Shown here one piece after another: positions 1-12,455 of a stretch of DNA of 64,000 bases (its first letter is position 1; every line of letters begins with the position of its first letter). A program made the translations under genes and the position numbers. This DNA comes from Chaetorhynchus papuensis (taxonomy: Eukaryota > Chordata > Aves > Passeriformes > Rhipiduridae). The notes beneath the pieces are model-generated. The model worked only from the letters and a program-made list of their open reading frames with translations. It ran no database searches and had not been told where the DNA came from. Location of the stretch: NCBI GenBank assembly GCA_013396525.1, contig VWYX01001164.1, forward strand, positions 171,295 through 235,294. Direction: 5' to 3'.

Positions 1-3000
1 GCTTTCCTTCCATTCCTAGCCTGCTGTCTCCCCACCATGGATAATACATAAAACAGTAGACTTTTATTCATTAACATTTATGGGAAAATGTTAATATTAA
101 ACTGTAAGTGAAAAGCCCCATCTTATTGAATTCTTCTGCTGTGTTATTGGGAGCCTAATTTCATTTTGCATTTAAATAAAAACCAGATGACGTTCAGGAC
201 GGTCAGGCAAGCATTCTGTAAGTGAGAATTTATCTTGCGATCTGGGTAAACAATGTCTCATCATTTAACAGTTATTATAAATAATGGGGTTTTAAGCACT
301 TTGCTGGGAGTTCATATTGGCTCCACACGGGTTGCACTAAGGGAAAGAGAATTTCAGTGACATCTTCCAGGCATCCGGTGAGGAGGAATCATATCCTGAG
401 CTCACTTCTCAAGCTGCAGCAGTTTTCATCCTCCTCTGGTTATTATTGCTCAATATCGTGTGCACCATCCACTGACCAAAAAAAATGAAGAGGAAGGAGA
501 ATGACAAATTGGTTGGAAGCATTTTGAAAATGAATAAACCCTGTTTGCAGCTTCCCCGTGAAAGGGGAAAGGGTTCAGGCCCATGCAGGCGTTCCTGCAG
601 GTAGCTGAGCCTCCAAAAGGGAGATTCTTTCAGTAAAAATGGGGCTGTGTAAAAGTTGTGTGTTCACGGAGAATGAAAAAGATGTTGAGGGAAAACAAAA
701 AGATCATAAAGCAGCTGCTTTTTTCTGTGTTTCTACTGGTGCCCTCTGAAATGACATCTGGTGGTTTTGTGCTTGGGAACATGTGAGGTAACTTATAAAA
801 AGAGTAAAAAATGTTAGAAAAAGGTAAACAGCTTTTCCCCCACTCCTGTTGCTTCTGTACTGCTTTTCAGTGCTGTCCCTTCGCTGAGGTGGCAGCACTT
901 TGGTGCTCTCTGGCTTTGCTCCGTGTTCCTCAGGCATCACCCAGAGTCTCAGAGATCCCTCCGAGGCGTTTCCCACCACAGGCAGGGGAGCAGCTTCCCT
1001 TCAATCTGTCCTGCATCCTGGGGAGGTGGGAATTGCTTTTCCATGCAGACAGGGGGTGAATTTTAGCAGCAACTACCTGCTGTTGTGGAGAGATCCTGAA
1101 TTTGGGAGCTCCCGATGCTGGCTGGTGACATGTCACCTCCCTGAGTCCACCTCAGGACATGAACTTTTTTTTCTGTGTGACCCATTTTATCCCATTTTCC
1201 TAAAAAGACCCCCACAGCTAAAACACCATCTTCTTTTATTTATTTATTTATTTCGGATATTTATTTGTTATTCCCTTGGTCAGTGACTTTCTCAGTAACT
1301 GCCCAGCACATGAACTCTGTGTTTACACCAAAACTTGATGGTGTTGTGACAGACGAAGGGTCAGTATCACTTCTCTGACTCTTTCCAAAGATGTTTTTCT
1401 GGGAAGGCTGCAGGCACAAAGGTGCTGGCAGGGTCAGCAGCCAGGACCTGCCCTGCTGCTTCTGCTCCAGCTCGGTGGGGATCCAGGAGCCAGAGGGGCT
1501 GGGGATGGAGAGCCCTGGCTGGGGTGAGTGGCATGGAAGTGGTGGCAGTTTCCTAAAAAGATTCCAGTGCCCTGTGTTGTGGAGGATGCTTGGATGCTGT
1601 GCTGGAATTCTCCACAGCATTCCCATGGATGGCATCTCCCATCTAAGCTCCATTAACAAAGGGACAAATAAAGCTTCGAATGTCACTTTTATCAAGGCTC
1701 TTTCATATTTATGTCTAACATCAGAATTTGGAGCTGTATAAATAAGAGAAGGTTGTATTAAGAGCCTCAAGCAGCCCTGCAAGAGAGTGAGCCCACAAGA
1801 CAGAGCTGTTGTTTTTCCAGGCTGGGTTAATACTCTGTCAAGGTAGAGCTGTGATTTTAAGGGAATGACTGCGAGCTCCAAGTGCTTTGTAAAATTAGGG
1901 CTGTGTTTACAAAACCGGTCTGCTTGAGGCAGCCATGTCAACATAATCTTTAAAATAATTGAGTGAATAGACTAAATAAATTGCATTCGGAACTGGGATT
2001 ATTTGGATGGGTTTGGAGCTCCTCAGTGACACTGAACTACTGCCAGGGAAGTGGGAGGAGGAGACTCTGGTCCTCATCTCCACCTGAGCTCCCCCAGCTC
2101 AAGAGCCTTAAACTGTTTAGATGAGCAGGCAGGGCTGAGGCTGTGGTGACATCATTTCGTGAGCTTCAACAAAACTCCCCTGATTTGGACCAGCTGAGCA
2201 TCTGCTCCCCCCCAAACTTTTTAACTTTTCCTTTGAATCAAACCCAAATTCCAGTCTGGTCTAGCTTCCTCCTCAGCATCAATCTGCACCAGGGGAACAG
2301 CCCAGAGCCTCTCGCTGGCCCAAAAGGCCACTTTGTGTCAGAAGTACTAGAAGTTGTGCCAGAATGACTTTGCTTTGTAATATTATACTTCTGCAGTGAG
2401 TTCTGCAGTGTGTTTGTGTCAGGAGCACAGAGAGCACATGTGTGAGATGCACAGAGGCACTCTCAGCACTGAGTCCACCCCACAGCTTGTCTTCCCTACC
2501 TGAGAGGCTTTAAGGAGGCCCAGTGCTCAGGTGGCATCACAGAGAGGACAGATTTAGGTCTTAGATGGGAAAGGAGCTGAAATTTGGAGGATCAGGTGTG
2601 AAATTCTCATGCAGAGTGTCGGCAGTCACTGCCCAGACCCTGAGGTCATCACCAGGTTTGTGGGTTTGACCTTCAGGCAGCTTTTCCTTACCCAGTTTTT
2701 CTGCTGAGATTGTTTGGCTGAGCCCAAGGAGGAGGAGGAGGGACCCCCAGCACTCCCTGAGGGCTCCTGGCCATCCCTGTCTCTGCTGCAGCCACCTCTG
2801 GGACAGAACCCCCCTGTCCTGAGAGTCGAGTGGCTCCAGCTCTGGAGGGAAGGGGGATGCCCAGATCCACACCTCCTCTGGATAGAAGATGTTCCAGGAA
2901 TAGGAGCATTGCCTCCAGCGTTTCTGAGCAATATCCCCAGAATTCAGTGGGTGCAGGACGTGGTAGGTGTCATAAACATGCATTTTACTTTGAATTTGTA

Positions 3001-6000
3001 ATTTCCTTCGTGGAGTAGAGGCTGACAGAGGGGTCAGTGTTGAGCAATCGGAGGCACTCCCATAACCCTGGGAATGAGAGACCAAACCCAGGAATTTTAA
3101 TACAGTGTTTTCTCTGCAAATGCTTTTGGTCTGATATACACAGATGTGCTGCTTGCGTAACTGGAGATGCAAGATAGTTCTGCCTAAGTGCATTAAAAAA
3201 CTTGTCTACACACACTGGCTGGCACAGGAAAGCGTGTATTCCACATAGGATATCTTACAGGAATTTGTAGTAGCAGCACAGTGAAACTTTCAGGATGGGG
3301 AAGAGAGAATTCCTTTAAGCCCAAGCAACCATCGCTGCATATTCATTGAAAAGCCTTATCTGTAAATCTTGCACAAGGAGCTTGCAGGATGTGATGGGCT
3401 ACAGAAATGATTTTCTATTTGACTGTCATAGCTTTTGAAATTTCACATGCTGGCTAAAATCGGCAACTCATCCTTCTGAAGAGCCATTTATGTAGGAAAA
3501 CATCCTAAACCTCTTTACAAAAATATACAGCTCTAGGAAATTTGAGATTATTTTTTAAAAGCACTGGAAGTCATTGTGAAAGTGCCTATCTTGAGGAATA
3601 GTCTCCCTCTAAATGCCAGTCCTTTATCTGGTGCACTTTCAACCTTCCATAAAATGCTCAGAGTCAAGTCTGGCAAGATGCCAGAATCTTGGGTCTCCCA
3701 CTCCATGGGCTGGAGTCATGTGGAGCTCTCTGGGTTCTCTTTTTAAAGGAGTAAACAACCTGTTCAGAAGTTCATGCAGTTCTGTCCTTTTCTCAGCGAT
3801 CTCTTTGTGCCTGAAGCAGACCCAGACATTTCTGTGAGCTCAGGTGTCCTCCCTGTTTTGTAAGTGTTAAGTTGTTTGGCATCTCCGCAGTGAAATCAGG
3901 CACTAGAAATAAGATTTGGGGTCTCAGAGGGACTCTGATGTTCAGAAGGCTCAGTCTTCATTCCCCTGCATCTCTCCTGCCTCCCTCTTACCTCCCCATC
4001 TCCGTGCTGGATGCTGCCACCTTTGTTCCGAGATGCCAGGTTTCATCTCCAGGTGCATGGCATGAGGCAACTCTGTGTGGATTCAGCACTGGAGTTACTG
4101 TAAGGTGGTTTGACAGGAACTAATATTTTACATAGGCCATTGAATCCCGATTTCACAGAAGTTGCTCAGGCAGTGCTTCCCAGTCTTCTTTACTTGCAAA
4201 TTTAATGGAGGTGCTTTTGTGATGCCTCAACATCTTCCAGGTTGTGACAGGATGAGACAGTTCTAACACAGGAATTGATTTTCAATGTTCAAATGCCATA
4301 GTTTTAATTTTTTTGTTTAATTTCCTCATTTCAAAAGAGTTTAAAATCTATTTTCTGAAACTGCTGAGTTTGTAAAAAAAAGGAAAAAGAAATATTTCTG
4401 AGGAGCAGGTCTGTCACAGCCACCCAGAGCACAGCAGGAAGTTGGTCCCACTGCGCTGGGTGTCAGTGCAGGTGAACAGGCACAAGGCTTGGGGCAGAGA
4501 GCAGCTTTAACTGACTTTTAAACATTATTATAACAATATGAAATTGTAATGATAGCAATGTATAAAACTGGGAACTGACTTTTTGCCTGTGCTCCCTTTG
4601 GAAAGGAGCAATGCACATGTGCCCAGACATTTCAGCCATCTCAAATTAAAACCAGCTTGGAAAATTAAGATTTTTAATGAGGACTCAGTGCTTTCATTTT
4701 GCTGCAATTTATTTTTAACGATTTTTGTTCATCCAAATACCCAAAAGCACAGGTTCCCCCGGGGGTGCAGTGCCCCCCTGTGCCCTCCCTGCCAGCGGGT
4801 CCCTGGTACTGCCAGCGGGGCTGGAGCCCCTCGCTCCGAGCGGCTGCCGAGGGTGCTGGAGATGGATTATAATTAGAGCCCCCTCGTTAACATAATTGCA
4901 TTTCATGAAAACAAAATAATGGGAAATACTCAAGAAAAACCACCAAGTGCAGTAGCAGCGATGTAATTTCCAGCCATCCTGATGTTTCTGCGTCCCGGTG
5001 CAGTTTCCGACCTCGCGTCGGCTTTTGAGCTCTTCTCCACCTTGTGTGTCCCAGGCAGCAGCAGCGGCTGCCCTGGGTGCCAGTGGTGATGCTCAGAGTG
5101 AGTGTTCCTGCAGGAACAGTGCCAAAAGCATCCAGCAGAGTTTGGGATGTTGTCTAAATCCTGAAAGACGGAGCGTTTCAGTGCACAAGTGCCGGTGCGA
5201 GCTCCTCCCGGGGAGCACATCCCGCTCCCTTCAGCAGCAATCAGTGAAATTAAAATGTTTAACTCACCCATTCACTGGGGAGCGTTGTGTAAATTACAAA
5301 CAGTTTAAGAGATCCTCAAGACTTCCATTGTGTTAATACAAATTGCCTTTTAGCGTTCCCTTTAAATAGGGCCCTTTTGAGTGAGAATCCAGATGGCAGA
5401 AGCTCCATAATTATTATTCATTACAGTTAATAAGTAACACTCGGGAAGCCCCAGTCAGTTCTGCAAGTCCCCCGTGATGGGCATTGTGTAGATGTAAGGG
5501 TGAAAAAATAGTCCTTGCCACCGAATCTGTCAGGATTTCAGTCCAAGACAAGGAGGTGTGAAGGGCCCTTATGTGTGCCTGCCCCAGATCATGGACCAGG
5601 CTGGCATTCCCAGAGCCCCGTCTGCAGGGAATCTCCTCCAAAAGGAAGGGAATCGTCTTGGATTTTAAAGTGAGGCTTGAATTTTTGCCTTTTTAGCTGT
5701 TTATTCAGAAGCCCCCGTGGCTGGGGAGGGGTGGGTTTAGTGAGCAGCACCTTGTGTCTCTCCCCCACGCCTGGAAAACGCCTGTCCCACATCCTCATTT
5801 CGGGAAGGGGCCGAGTACATTCCTGCCTTTGTGGCCCCCTCGGCGCACGGCAGAGCCTGAGAAGTTCCCCAAAATAATTGCTGTGAATGACAGAAATGAA
5901 ATCGAGGAGATTCGAGCTCTGCTGGCCATTACCCCACTTCCTGCATTCCTACTTGTTAATTGTCTAATTCCTAACGAGTCTTCGGGCGTCTGATGGACTT

Positions 6001-7634
6001 TCTGATGCGTGCTCACTCCGACGCTTCCTTCCCTCCCCTCCCTGGCCTCATCCCTCACCAGAGACCTCGTTCCTTTAAAAATGCCATCCTTAAAAATCAG
6101 AAATACTCAGCCCAGCAAAAGGAAAAGGGAACTTGACATTAGTTGAGCTTGAAAGGCTCGGTGCTGTGAAAAGTGACTGACGTGTGAAAAGAGGCTACAA
6201 TTAGTTCTTTCCCCGAGCACTCTCCCATTCAGTCCAGGGTCACTCCTTCAGCGAGCTGCGGCTTTGAGGGTAATATGTTGTGACAGTTTGAGATGATGAA
6301 GAATAATTCTTGTATTCAGAGTTGCTGCCGCTTCCCCGCTGCCCTGACACATCAGGCTGCTGTCATTGTATCAGTTATCCCGGCCACGGCTCCGCCGCAG
6401 CCCCGGCAGCCCCTCCGTAGGTAAGAGGAAAGGGTCGCCTCTTCCAGCAAATGATTTGGGGAGGATGTTTTGAAACTGTGCTTAAGAGGGGAAGGCAAAC
6501 AGAGAGAAAGGAAAAAACCATTAAAAGAAATAATGCACTGGAGAGGAGATTTTTGAGTGGACGTAAAGGAGATACCAGGGCTTCGAGTGGACCACTACAG
6601 AAGAGCACGGCTAAGAAAGGCAGCATAATTTATGAGTGTTCCGGGCAAAAGAGGGCTATATAGATTTTCTTCAGGCATTGAATTAATGTGCCCTATAAAA
6701 TGGTTTCACATTTAGGCTTGGCAGGGCTTTGTACCTTTCTGGGTTTGATGGGGTCCTTTGACAGTTCCTGGAGCTTTCTGGAATGGAGGGTGCAGCCGCC
6801 CCACTGGACCCTGAGCAGCACCGATCCCCCAGACCTGTCCCAGGTCTGTCAGGGGTGACCCTAGCCTGACCCCAGGCTGTCCCCAAAGCAACTCCTCCTC
6901 CTCCTCCTCCTCTTCCCCTTCCTCCTCCGTCCACCTCGGCAGCCAGCTCAGGGAGAGCAGCGTGGCTCACCAGAGGAACAAGGGACAGGACAGCCTGGCC
7001 GCGGCATGGCAGTCGGGAATATTGGCAGAAAGAAATGTTTCCTGAGAGGTTTCGTTTTCAGTTCCTCGTGGAACGCCATCCATGCCACAGGAGGGCTGCA
7101 GGCAGCGGGCTGGCAGCGATGCCAAGCAGGGAGGGGCCAACATCTGCTCCCAGCTCCTCTGGTGCCCCATTGCTGTCCCAGTGCTCCTGCAGGCCCGGGG
7201 CTGTGCCATGAGAGGGGATGGCTGCCCTGGGGTGGGCCGGGGACTCAGGGTGGCCACTCGCCACCCCACGCCAGCAGCCACGAGGATTTTTGCTGCTGCT
7301 GCTGCCTCCACCGCGGTGGAAAGTGTGTGTGCCCTGAAAATCTTGTTACTCTGGGACCCTGGGTGATGCCAGCGGTGCCCATTACTGTTACTGTCAAAAG
7401 CGCAGGCAGGGCTGTTCCCAGCTCCCCTGAAGTGACTTTCTCCTCATGGCTTCAGCAGATGTTCCAGCTCCTTCGTCTTTTTTTCCTTTTTTTTTTTCCT
7501 TTTTTTTTTTTTATTTTAGAGCAGGCAGGACTTTGTGAGTCGTTTCCTCCGGGGACATGGGCAGGTTTTAGTATTTACGTTTCCAGTATTAGCATTTATT
7601 TGTATTTGTGTTTGTTTTTCACGGGCTTCTGAAA

Positions 7635-7771
7635 GCCTCAGGGAGCCATTTATGGGGCCAAAATAATGCAAGTGCTGGTCTTCTCACAGTATTTCATTTC
7701 CTTGATGGTGGAAACGCTACGAGAAGAGCAGGTCTCATGTTATTTTGACCCCATAAATAGCTCCCAGAGGC
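7635..7771. repeat. Long imperfect palindrome (hairpin-forming inverted repeat)
   Basis: The left arm 7635-7695 pairs with the right arm 7711-7771 around a 15-nt centre. By hand alignment 47 of 61 positions are complementary. The outer 31 positions match at 28, with the motif ATTTATGGGG near their centre; a poorly matching 10-bp bulge follows, then an inner block matches 9 of 10. It lies in the BCAS3 intron with no coding potential. It could be an ancient hairpin-type repeat, a decayed MITE or a structured regulatory element; the family is not recognised. Confidence 0.8.
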
Positions 7772-8595
7772 CCCTTTCTTCCTTCTCCCACCCACTCCCC
7801 CCCAAATCAAATATTTAGGTTTCTGCAAAGCCTGACTTCTCAACCCTGGTTATCTTGCTTCAGCAGAAGCAAATTGCAGTTATTACAAAATAGCCAGAGA
7901 GTCTATAAGGCCGAATGGGTTTTATATGATGCACAATTTGTTGGCTACTGTACAAGTTCATTAAAGTGTATCATAAGACGTTGTTTTACTGGTACATTTA
8001 AGGAAGTTAATACATCTCGACAGTGTATGCATGGGGGAATGCAGATACAATAACCCTCAGACTTGCTGGGGCCAAGTCCGTTCCTGGCGTAACTCCACCG
8101 GAGTGAACGGAATCGCTGCCTGGGCAGCCCTGTCCTGCTCTGCTGGAGTGCTGCTGATCCCTCATCCTGCTGCTCTGGGCTCTGCTGCCACCCAGTCCCA
8201 TCTTTCCGAGGGGGTTTGCTCCTGTTTTCTGTTTTTCAGAGGGCATCAGTGGCCTCACCGGTTGTGTGATTTGTCTTTTTAGGGTGAGAAGTGTTTCAGC
8301 GCCTTCAGCTGTGCCACAGGGGCTCAGCTGTCCCATCCCGGGGTGGCTTTAGGGACCTGCCTCTCCTGATACCCAACAGCCCCACCATGCAGCTCCTTCT
8401 GCACTTGTTTGGTGTGTCCAGGCACTGGGTCTATGAGAAAACTGTCCTGCAGTTCTCACTCTGTAACAGGAAGGGTGTCCCCACGTCACGGAGCCATTCC
8501 CAGTCTAGTCCAAACTTCCCATGGGAATGGCATAAGTTCTTCTGCCATGCCCTGGTCTGCTCTAAGGCCTGGGAGGAAGAATAATAGTACACACT

Positions 8596-8599
<4 letters not shown>

Positions 8600-8627
<28 letters not shown>
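8600..8627. repeat. Poly(T) tract
   Basis: Nearly pure run of T of about 28 nt followed by TTTAAATTTATTTTTTATT. Simple low-complexity sequence in the BCAS3 intron. It could be the reversed poly(A) tail of an old retroposed sequence, but no body or target-site duplication was recognised. Confidence 0.8.
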
Positions 8628-8633
<6 letters not shown>

Positions 8634-10285
8634 TTTTTTATTAATGAAACAGTCCAGTTGGGGGAAACGCGGGCAGACGTGCTGCCTGTGGTGCTGAGGG
8701 TCAGCTGTGCGGGTAGGTAGCTCCTGGTGGCCATGTAAGGGCTAATTGCCCCCCTCGTGTGACCCCGCCGTGCTCCAGAGCCGGCCCGGGGTGAGGGCAA
8801 GAGCCCAATTTCCTGAGCACAGCGGCAGCCGCGGCACTTTTACAGGGCTTCCTCGGGTATCAGAATACACTGCTCGTCTGCCTGGCCGGGTAATTAGTTC
8901 CAGAGCGAGCTGGGGCTGTTTGGGAGCACCCGGACTCGTGTTCCATGGGGAATGTGTCCCCCGGGATGGCAGCTCGGATGTGGGAGTTGCCCGGGTTTTA
9001 GCCTGGCACCCCCTAACCTGGACTGGGCTGGAAAATCCCCTCCAGTCCCTGCAGAGCCTCTGCACCTCCTGAACCCTGTCTTTTGTCCCTCCCCGTCAGG
9101 AATTGTCAGGTTTTCCTGCCTGGCAGCAGCGAGGGGAGCTCGGGCCAGCCGCGCTCGGAGCTGTGGGACGCAGCCAGGACAGGGCTCCATGCGGGCCCTG
9201 TGCCCGCCGCTCTGCATCCCTGATTCCCGGTCCCTGCTTTCTCCCTGGCTGGCATCAGTCTCTGCAGTGCCACCCCCTGGCAGGCCCCCGCAGAGGTGAC
9301 AGGAGCTGCCGGCTGCAGAAATCCTGCAGACCCCCAAAGAGCCCGAATCTCCCCCAAATCCCACCCGGACAGGGCGCACGGGCCCTCACAAGGCACCCAG
9401 GGACGGGCAGGAGCTCGGCCCTCAGGGGCAGGAACGGCCACGGAGGAGCCGCAGGAAAACAAAACTCCTCTTTCTGTCCCTCTCCGTTGTTTTGCTGGAA
9501 ACACTTTGCCTGGAAATCAATTATAGCTGGAAAAGAGAGCGAAATCAGCCCAGGAGGAGCCACGACGGGGTTTGGGGGAGCCCGGCAATGCTGCCCAGCA
9601 CCCCCAGCTCTGACGTGGGACCTTTAAGCAAAGCCAGCTGTGTGCTGAGGGAGATAAAAGCCCCAAATCAGACAGGATAAGCACAGTATTAGTGTGGGAT
9701 ACGCCACTCATTTCTGATTTAAATTACTGTTTTTACTTCCTGGACTCTTGGGAGAGTAAGGATGTGAGGAAAATGAAGAGGTTTAGACATGGACATTCCT
9801 TTACCAAATACTGGCAAGAAATGGTGATGAATACAGCTGAGGTCATTACCAGCGCTGCTTTCAGGGTGATCAGCTTCCTGCTGATTTGTTTTCCTTGTAT
9901 CCTGGGCAGATTATCTCCATTGCAGGTTACCTCCAGGATGAGGGATTAAATCCCACAGCCCTCACTGCCAGGTGTGTGCTCGCCTGGCTGCTGGCCGTGC
10001 AGTGCCCAGGTGCTGAGGGGAGCAGGGCAGTGCCAGAGGATGCTGGGCTGGGATGCTTTTTGTATTAAGGAAAAGCTGACTTTTTGCTGTTCCCTGTACT
10101 TTGTGTATAGATCTGTCCTTATCACGGAGTCCCACTGCAGCCAAAGGACTGCTGTGGTGTTTGCAGGAGGTTACGTAGCCTGGGTGAGGCAGTGGAAGTG
10201 GTGGAGGTGCAGGAATATTTAGCAGAGAGCAGAGCAGGCACTGCTCCTCCAGCTCCTGCAGCTCCTTTCCACCCCAGCCGAGTCT

Positions 10286-10605
10286 TACATAGAACCAGAG
10301 AAAGGTTTGGGTTGGAAGGGACCTTAAAGCTCATCTCATTCCACCCCTGCCATGGCAGGGACACCTTCCACGATCCCAGGTTGCTCCCAGCCCTGTCCAA
10401 CCTGGCCTTGAACACTCCCAGGGATGGGGCAGCCACAGCTTCTCTGGGCACCCTGTGCCAGGGCCTGCCCACCCTCACAGGGACCAATTCTTTCCAAAAT
10501 CCAGTCTAAACCTCTCTTCCAATTTAAAGCCATTCCTCCTTGTCCTGTCACTCTGTGCCCTTATAAAAAGTCCTTCTCCAGCTCTCCTGTAGCCCCCTCA
10601 GGTCC
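10286..10605 (-). mobile_element. CR1 LINE 3' fragment (reverse orientation)
   Basis: The text beginning near CATAGAACCAGAGAAAGG, continuing with GGTTTGGGTTGGAAGGGACC and later TTCTCTGGGCACCCTGTGCC and CCTTGTCCTGTCACT, is the complement of the well-known avian CR1 3' region. The element therefore lies on the minus strand with its 3' end at the left. Only about 320 bp is present and there is no reverse-transcriptase reading frame, so it is a dead 5'-truncated copy, as is usual for CR1. Several substitutions from the general CR1 pattern suggest it is not recent. The right edge is approximate. Confidence 0.9.
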
Positions 10606-11570
10606 TCTTTTCCCCTTGGCAGCAGAGGAATTTGCCCAAAACTCCTGTCCCCATCCCATCCCATCCAGCCCAGGCTGCACGGACAAAGCCCTGCTCAGGG
10701 TTGCACATCACAACTCCCCAGAATATTTCTTGTGTCCTGTCACCACTGTCACTCTGGGGGAGGATTCCTGTGCCATCCCTGGGGCTCTGCCTCATGTCCC
10801 TGCTGCATGCCACTGCTGAGTGCTGCTGGGGGGATGCTGCCCGTGGCCACCGAGTCAACTGCGGGGTTCAAGTGGCTCACAGAGAGGCCACGGTTGGACA
10901 CGATGCCCTGCACACCAAAAATCCTCCTGTTTGCAGATTAGGGAGCACTAAAGGCTCTGGGAGGTCAGAGAAGGGAGATGTCTGGGTAGGTGTGACCAAA
11001 AGAGGGAGAACCACAGCCCGTCTGCTTTCTCTTTTGCTTTGAGGCTCGGCTGAGGAAAGGGGATATTTTCTCTTTGACTTGAAAAAGCAGAGTTATATAT
11101 GTCCATTTGGGCAGGATAAAGGGCTGTGGAAAGTCCCTGGTGTTCCCAAGGTGGGGAATGGCAGTGGTTATGCACTGCTGGTGCACACTCTGACAGTTCC
11201 CCTTCTCAGCATCTCTGGGAGGGAAGATTTTCCATCATCTGCCCCCATCCCCTTCATACCCTGCTCAGTTCAGCCGTGAGATCCCCACCATCGAGTCCTG
11301 TCGTGTCCTGAGTCAGCAGCCTCGACCCCAGGGAAGGGCAGCAGGTAACGTGTCCATCTTTGGCTCAGCTGAGCTGTGAGCCCGGCTGGAGAGAAGTAGA
11401 ACCAGCAGCTGGCATTCCTTGGGAGCAATTCCCAAATCAGAAAAGAAGGACGATGAGCAAACGTTAGAGCAGTACAACAGCAAAGGGATTTGTCAGTAAA
11501 GCATCTGTCTAAGGACACCGGGGGTTTATCCCAAACACTAACCAGGACCTGCTCTCTGTCTCCCTTGCAG

Positions 11571-11719
11571 AGCTTCAGCGAGAGGGAAGCATAGAGACGC
11601 TCAGTAACAGCTCCGGCTCCACCAGCGGCAGCATCCCCCGCAACTTCGACGGCTACCGGTCACCCCTCCCGACTAACGAGAACCAGCCCCTGAGCCTGTT
11701 CCCCACGGGATTCCCCTAA
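11571..11719 (+). CDS. BCAS3: BCAS3 last coding exon (C-terminus)
   Basis: The exon follows a CTTGCAG acceptor and opens with the last two bases of a split Glu codon. It encodes 48 further residues, beginning LQREGSIETLSNSS, passing through SIPRNFDGYRSPLP and ending PLSLFPTGFP before TAA at 11717-11719. This corresponds to the conserved C-terminal tail of BCAS3 microtubule-associated cell migration factor. BCAS3 is a large cytoplasmic/cytoskeletal protein with an N-terminal WD40-type beta-propeller, linked to directed cell migration and to phagophore membranes together with PHAF1. Only this Ser/Pro-rich tail is in the window; the propeller is encoded far upstream. The frame is intact and the tail is nearly identical to the mammalian form as I recall it. 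Confidence 0.95.
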
Positions 11720-12455
11720 ACGAGCCGCCCATCAGGGAGAGATCCAGACAGGGTAACGAGCCGCCTCTCCCCCAAACGATCCCGCTGTGTCTGTCACCTG
11801 CCAGCTCCCGGGCGGCGCGGGATGGTTCTCGTTATTCTGATGAATATTGACGACTCTTAAACCTTCCTGAAACATACTCATGAAATCTTGACTCTGTGTT
11901 CCTGTGCAATATGAAGAGGCTCCATCTTCACTCCTGATAGCTCTGCGGCTTCTTTTCTCGCTGTCTTCAGGAAGAGGTTGGGTGAGGAGAAATATTCCTA
12001 AGCCATCTTGGTTCAAGCACATGGTTTCACAGCTTGGTTTCTCTGCTTTTTTCGTGCTGAGAGATGAATTTCCATAACTCAGAGGAGCTCTCGCCGTTCG
12101 TGAAAGTGCCGAGCATTAATGGATGAACTGGAGAGACTGGAAACTGGAGGACTTTCTGTGGACAGGGTTGATGATGTTATTCCTTCCTCGTCGCGTCTCC
12201 TTGCTGCCCTTCTTCCCCTCTGATACTCATCGATGCCAGGAGTATTACAAATGGAAATGTTTCTTTTTGTTCTTTGGAAGAATTCTCTCTCTTTCTCCAG
12301 TTTTCTTCTAGTCATGTATTTTAGAAATGTACTTAATTGACTAACTGCAGTCACAGATTTCTGATATTTGGTTATAAAAGTTGTTCACTGGAACTCAGAT
12401 ATCTGTCCAGAAATGCATGTGTCATTGAATAAATCTAAGTTAAACAAGAAACTGC
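11720..12455 (+). other. BCAS3: BCAS3 3' UTR (proximal form)
   Basis: Non-coding sequence from the BCAS3 stop codon to just past the first canonical poly(A) signal. It becomes AT-rich towards the end, as expected for a 3' UTR. The exact cleavage site is not visible and the end given is an estimate about 20 nt after the hexamer. A longer form may use the signal at 13446. Confidence 0.6.
12428..12433 (+). terminator. Poly(A) signal AATAAA, proximal BCAS3 candidate
   Basis: Canonical AATAAA about 0.7 kb after the BCAS3 stop codon in AT-rich sequence. A plausible end of the BCAS3 transcript; transcript data would decide. Confidence 0.55.

Larger units (their letters stand above)
1..11570 (+). 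other. BCAS3: BCAS3 terminal intron (3' part)
   Basis: Non-coding sequence that ends in a polypyrimidine stretch and CAG acceptor (11568-11570) directly before the last BCAS3 exon. I found no other BCAS3 coding exon here; none of the open frames resembles the upstream BCAS3 protein. AT-rich stretches with many TAAT/ATTA motifs (about 1-560, 3230-3600, 5330-6370, 6600-6720, 7600-8010 and 9660-9960) alternate with GC-richer, less structured sequence. They look like conserved non-coding elements, but conservation cannot be tested from one sequence. The intron also contains a long palindrome (7635-7771), poly(T) tracts (7478-7516 and 8600-8627) and a CR1 fragment. It is known that introns of this gene in other vertebrates are regarded as hosts of regulatory DNA for the neighbouring T-box genes; applying this here is inference. 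Confidence 0.85.

Noticed and set aside
7918..7985. Second possible hairpin (GTTTTATATGATGCAC against GTGTATCATAAGAC)
   Set aside because: Short arms with a gap and a loop of about 31 nt; not clearly better than chance for AT-rich DNA.
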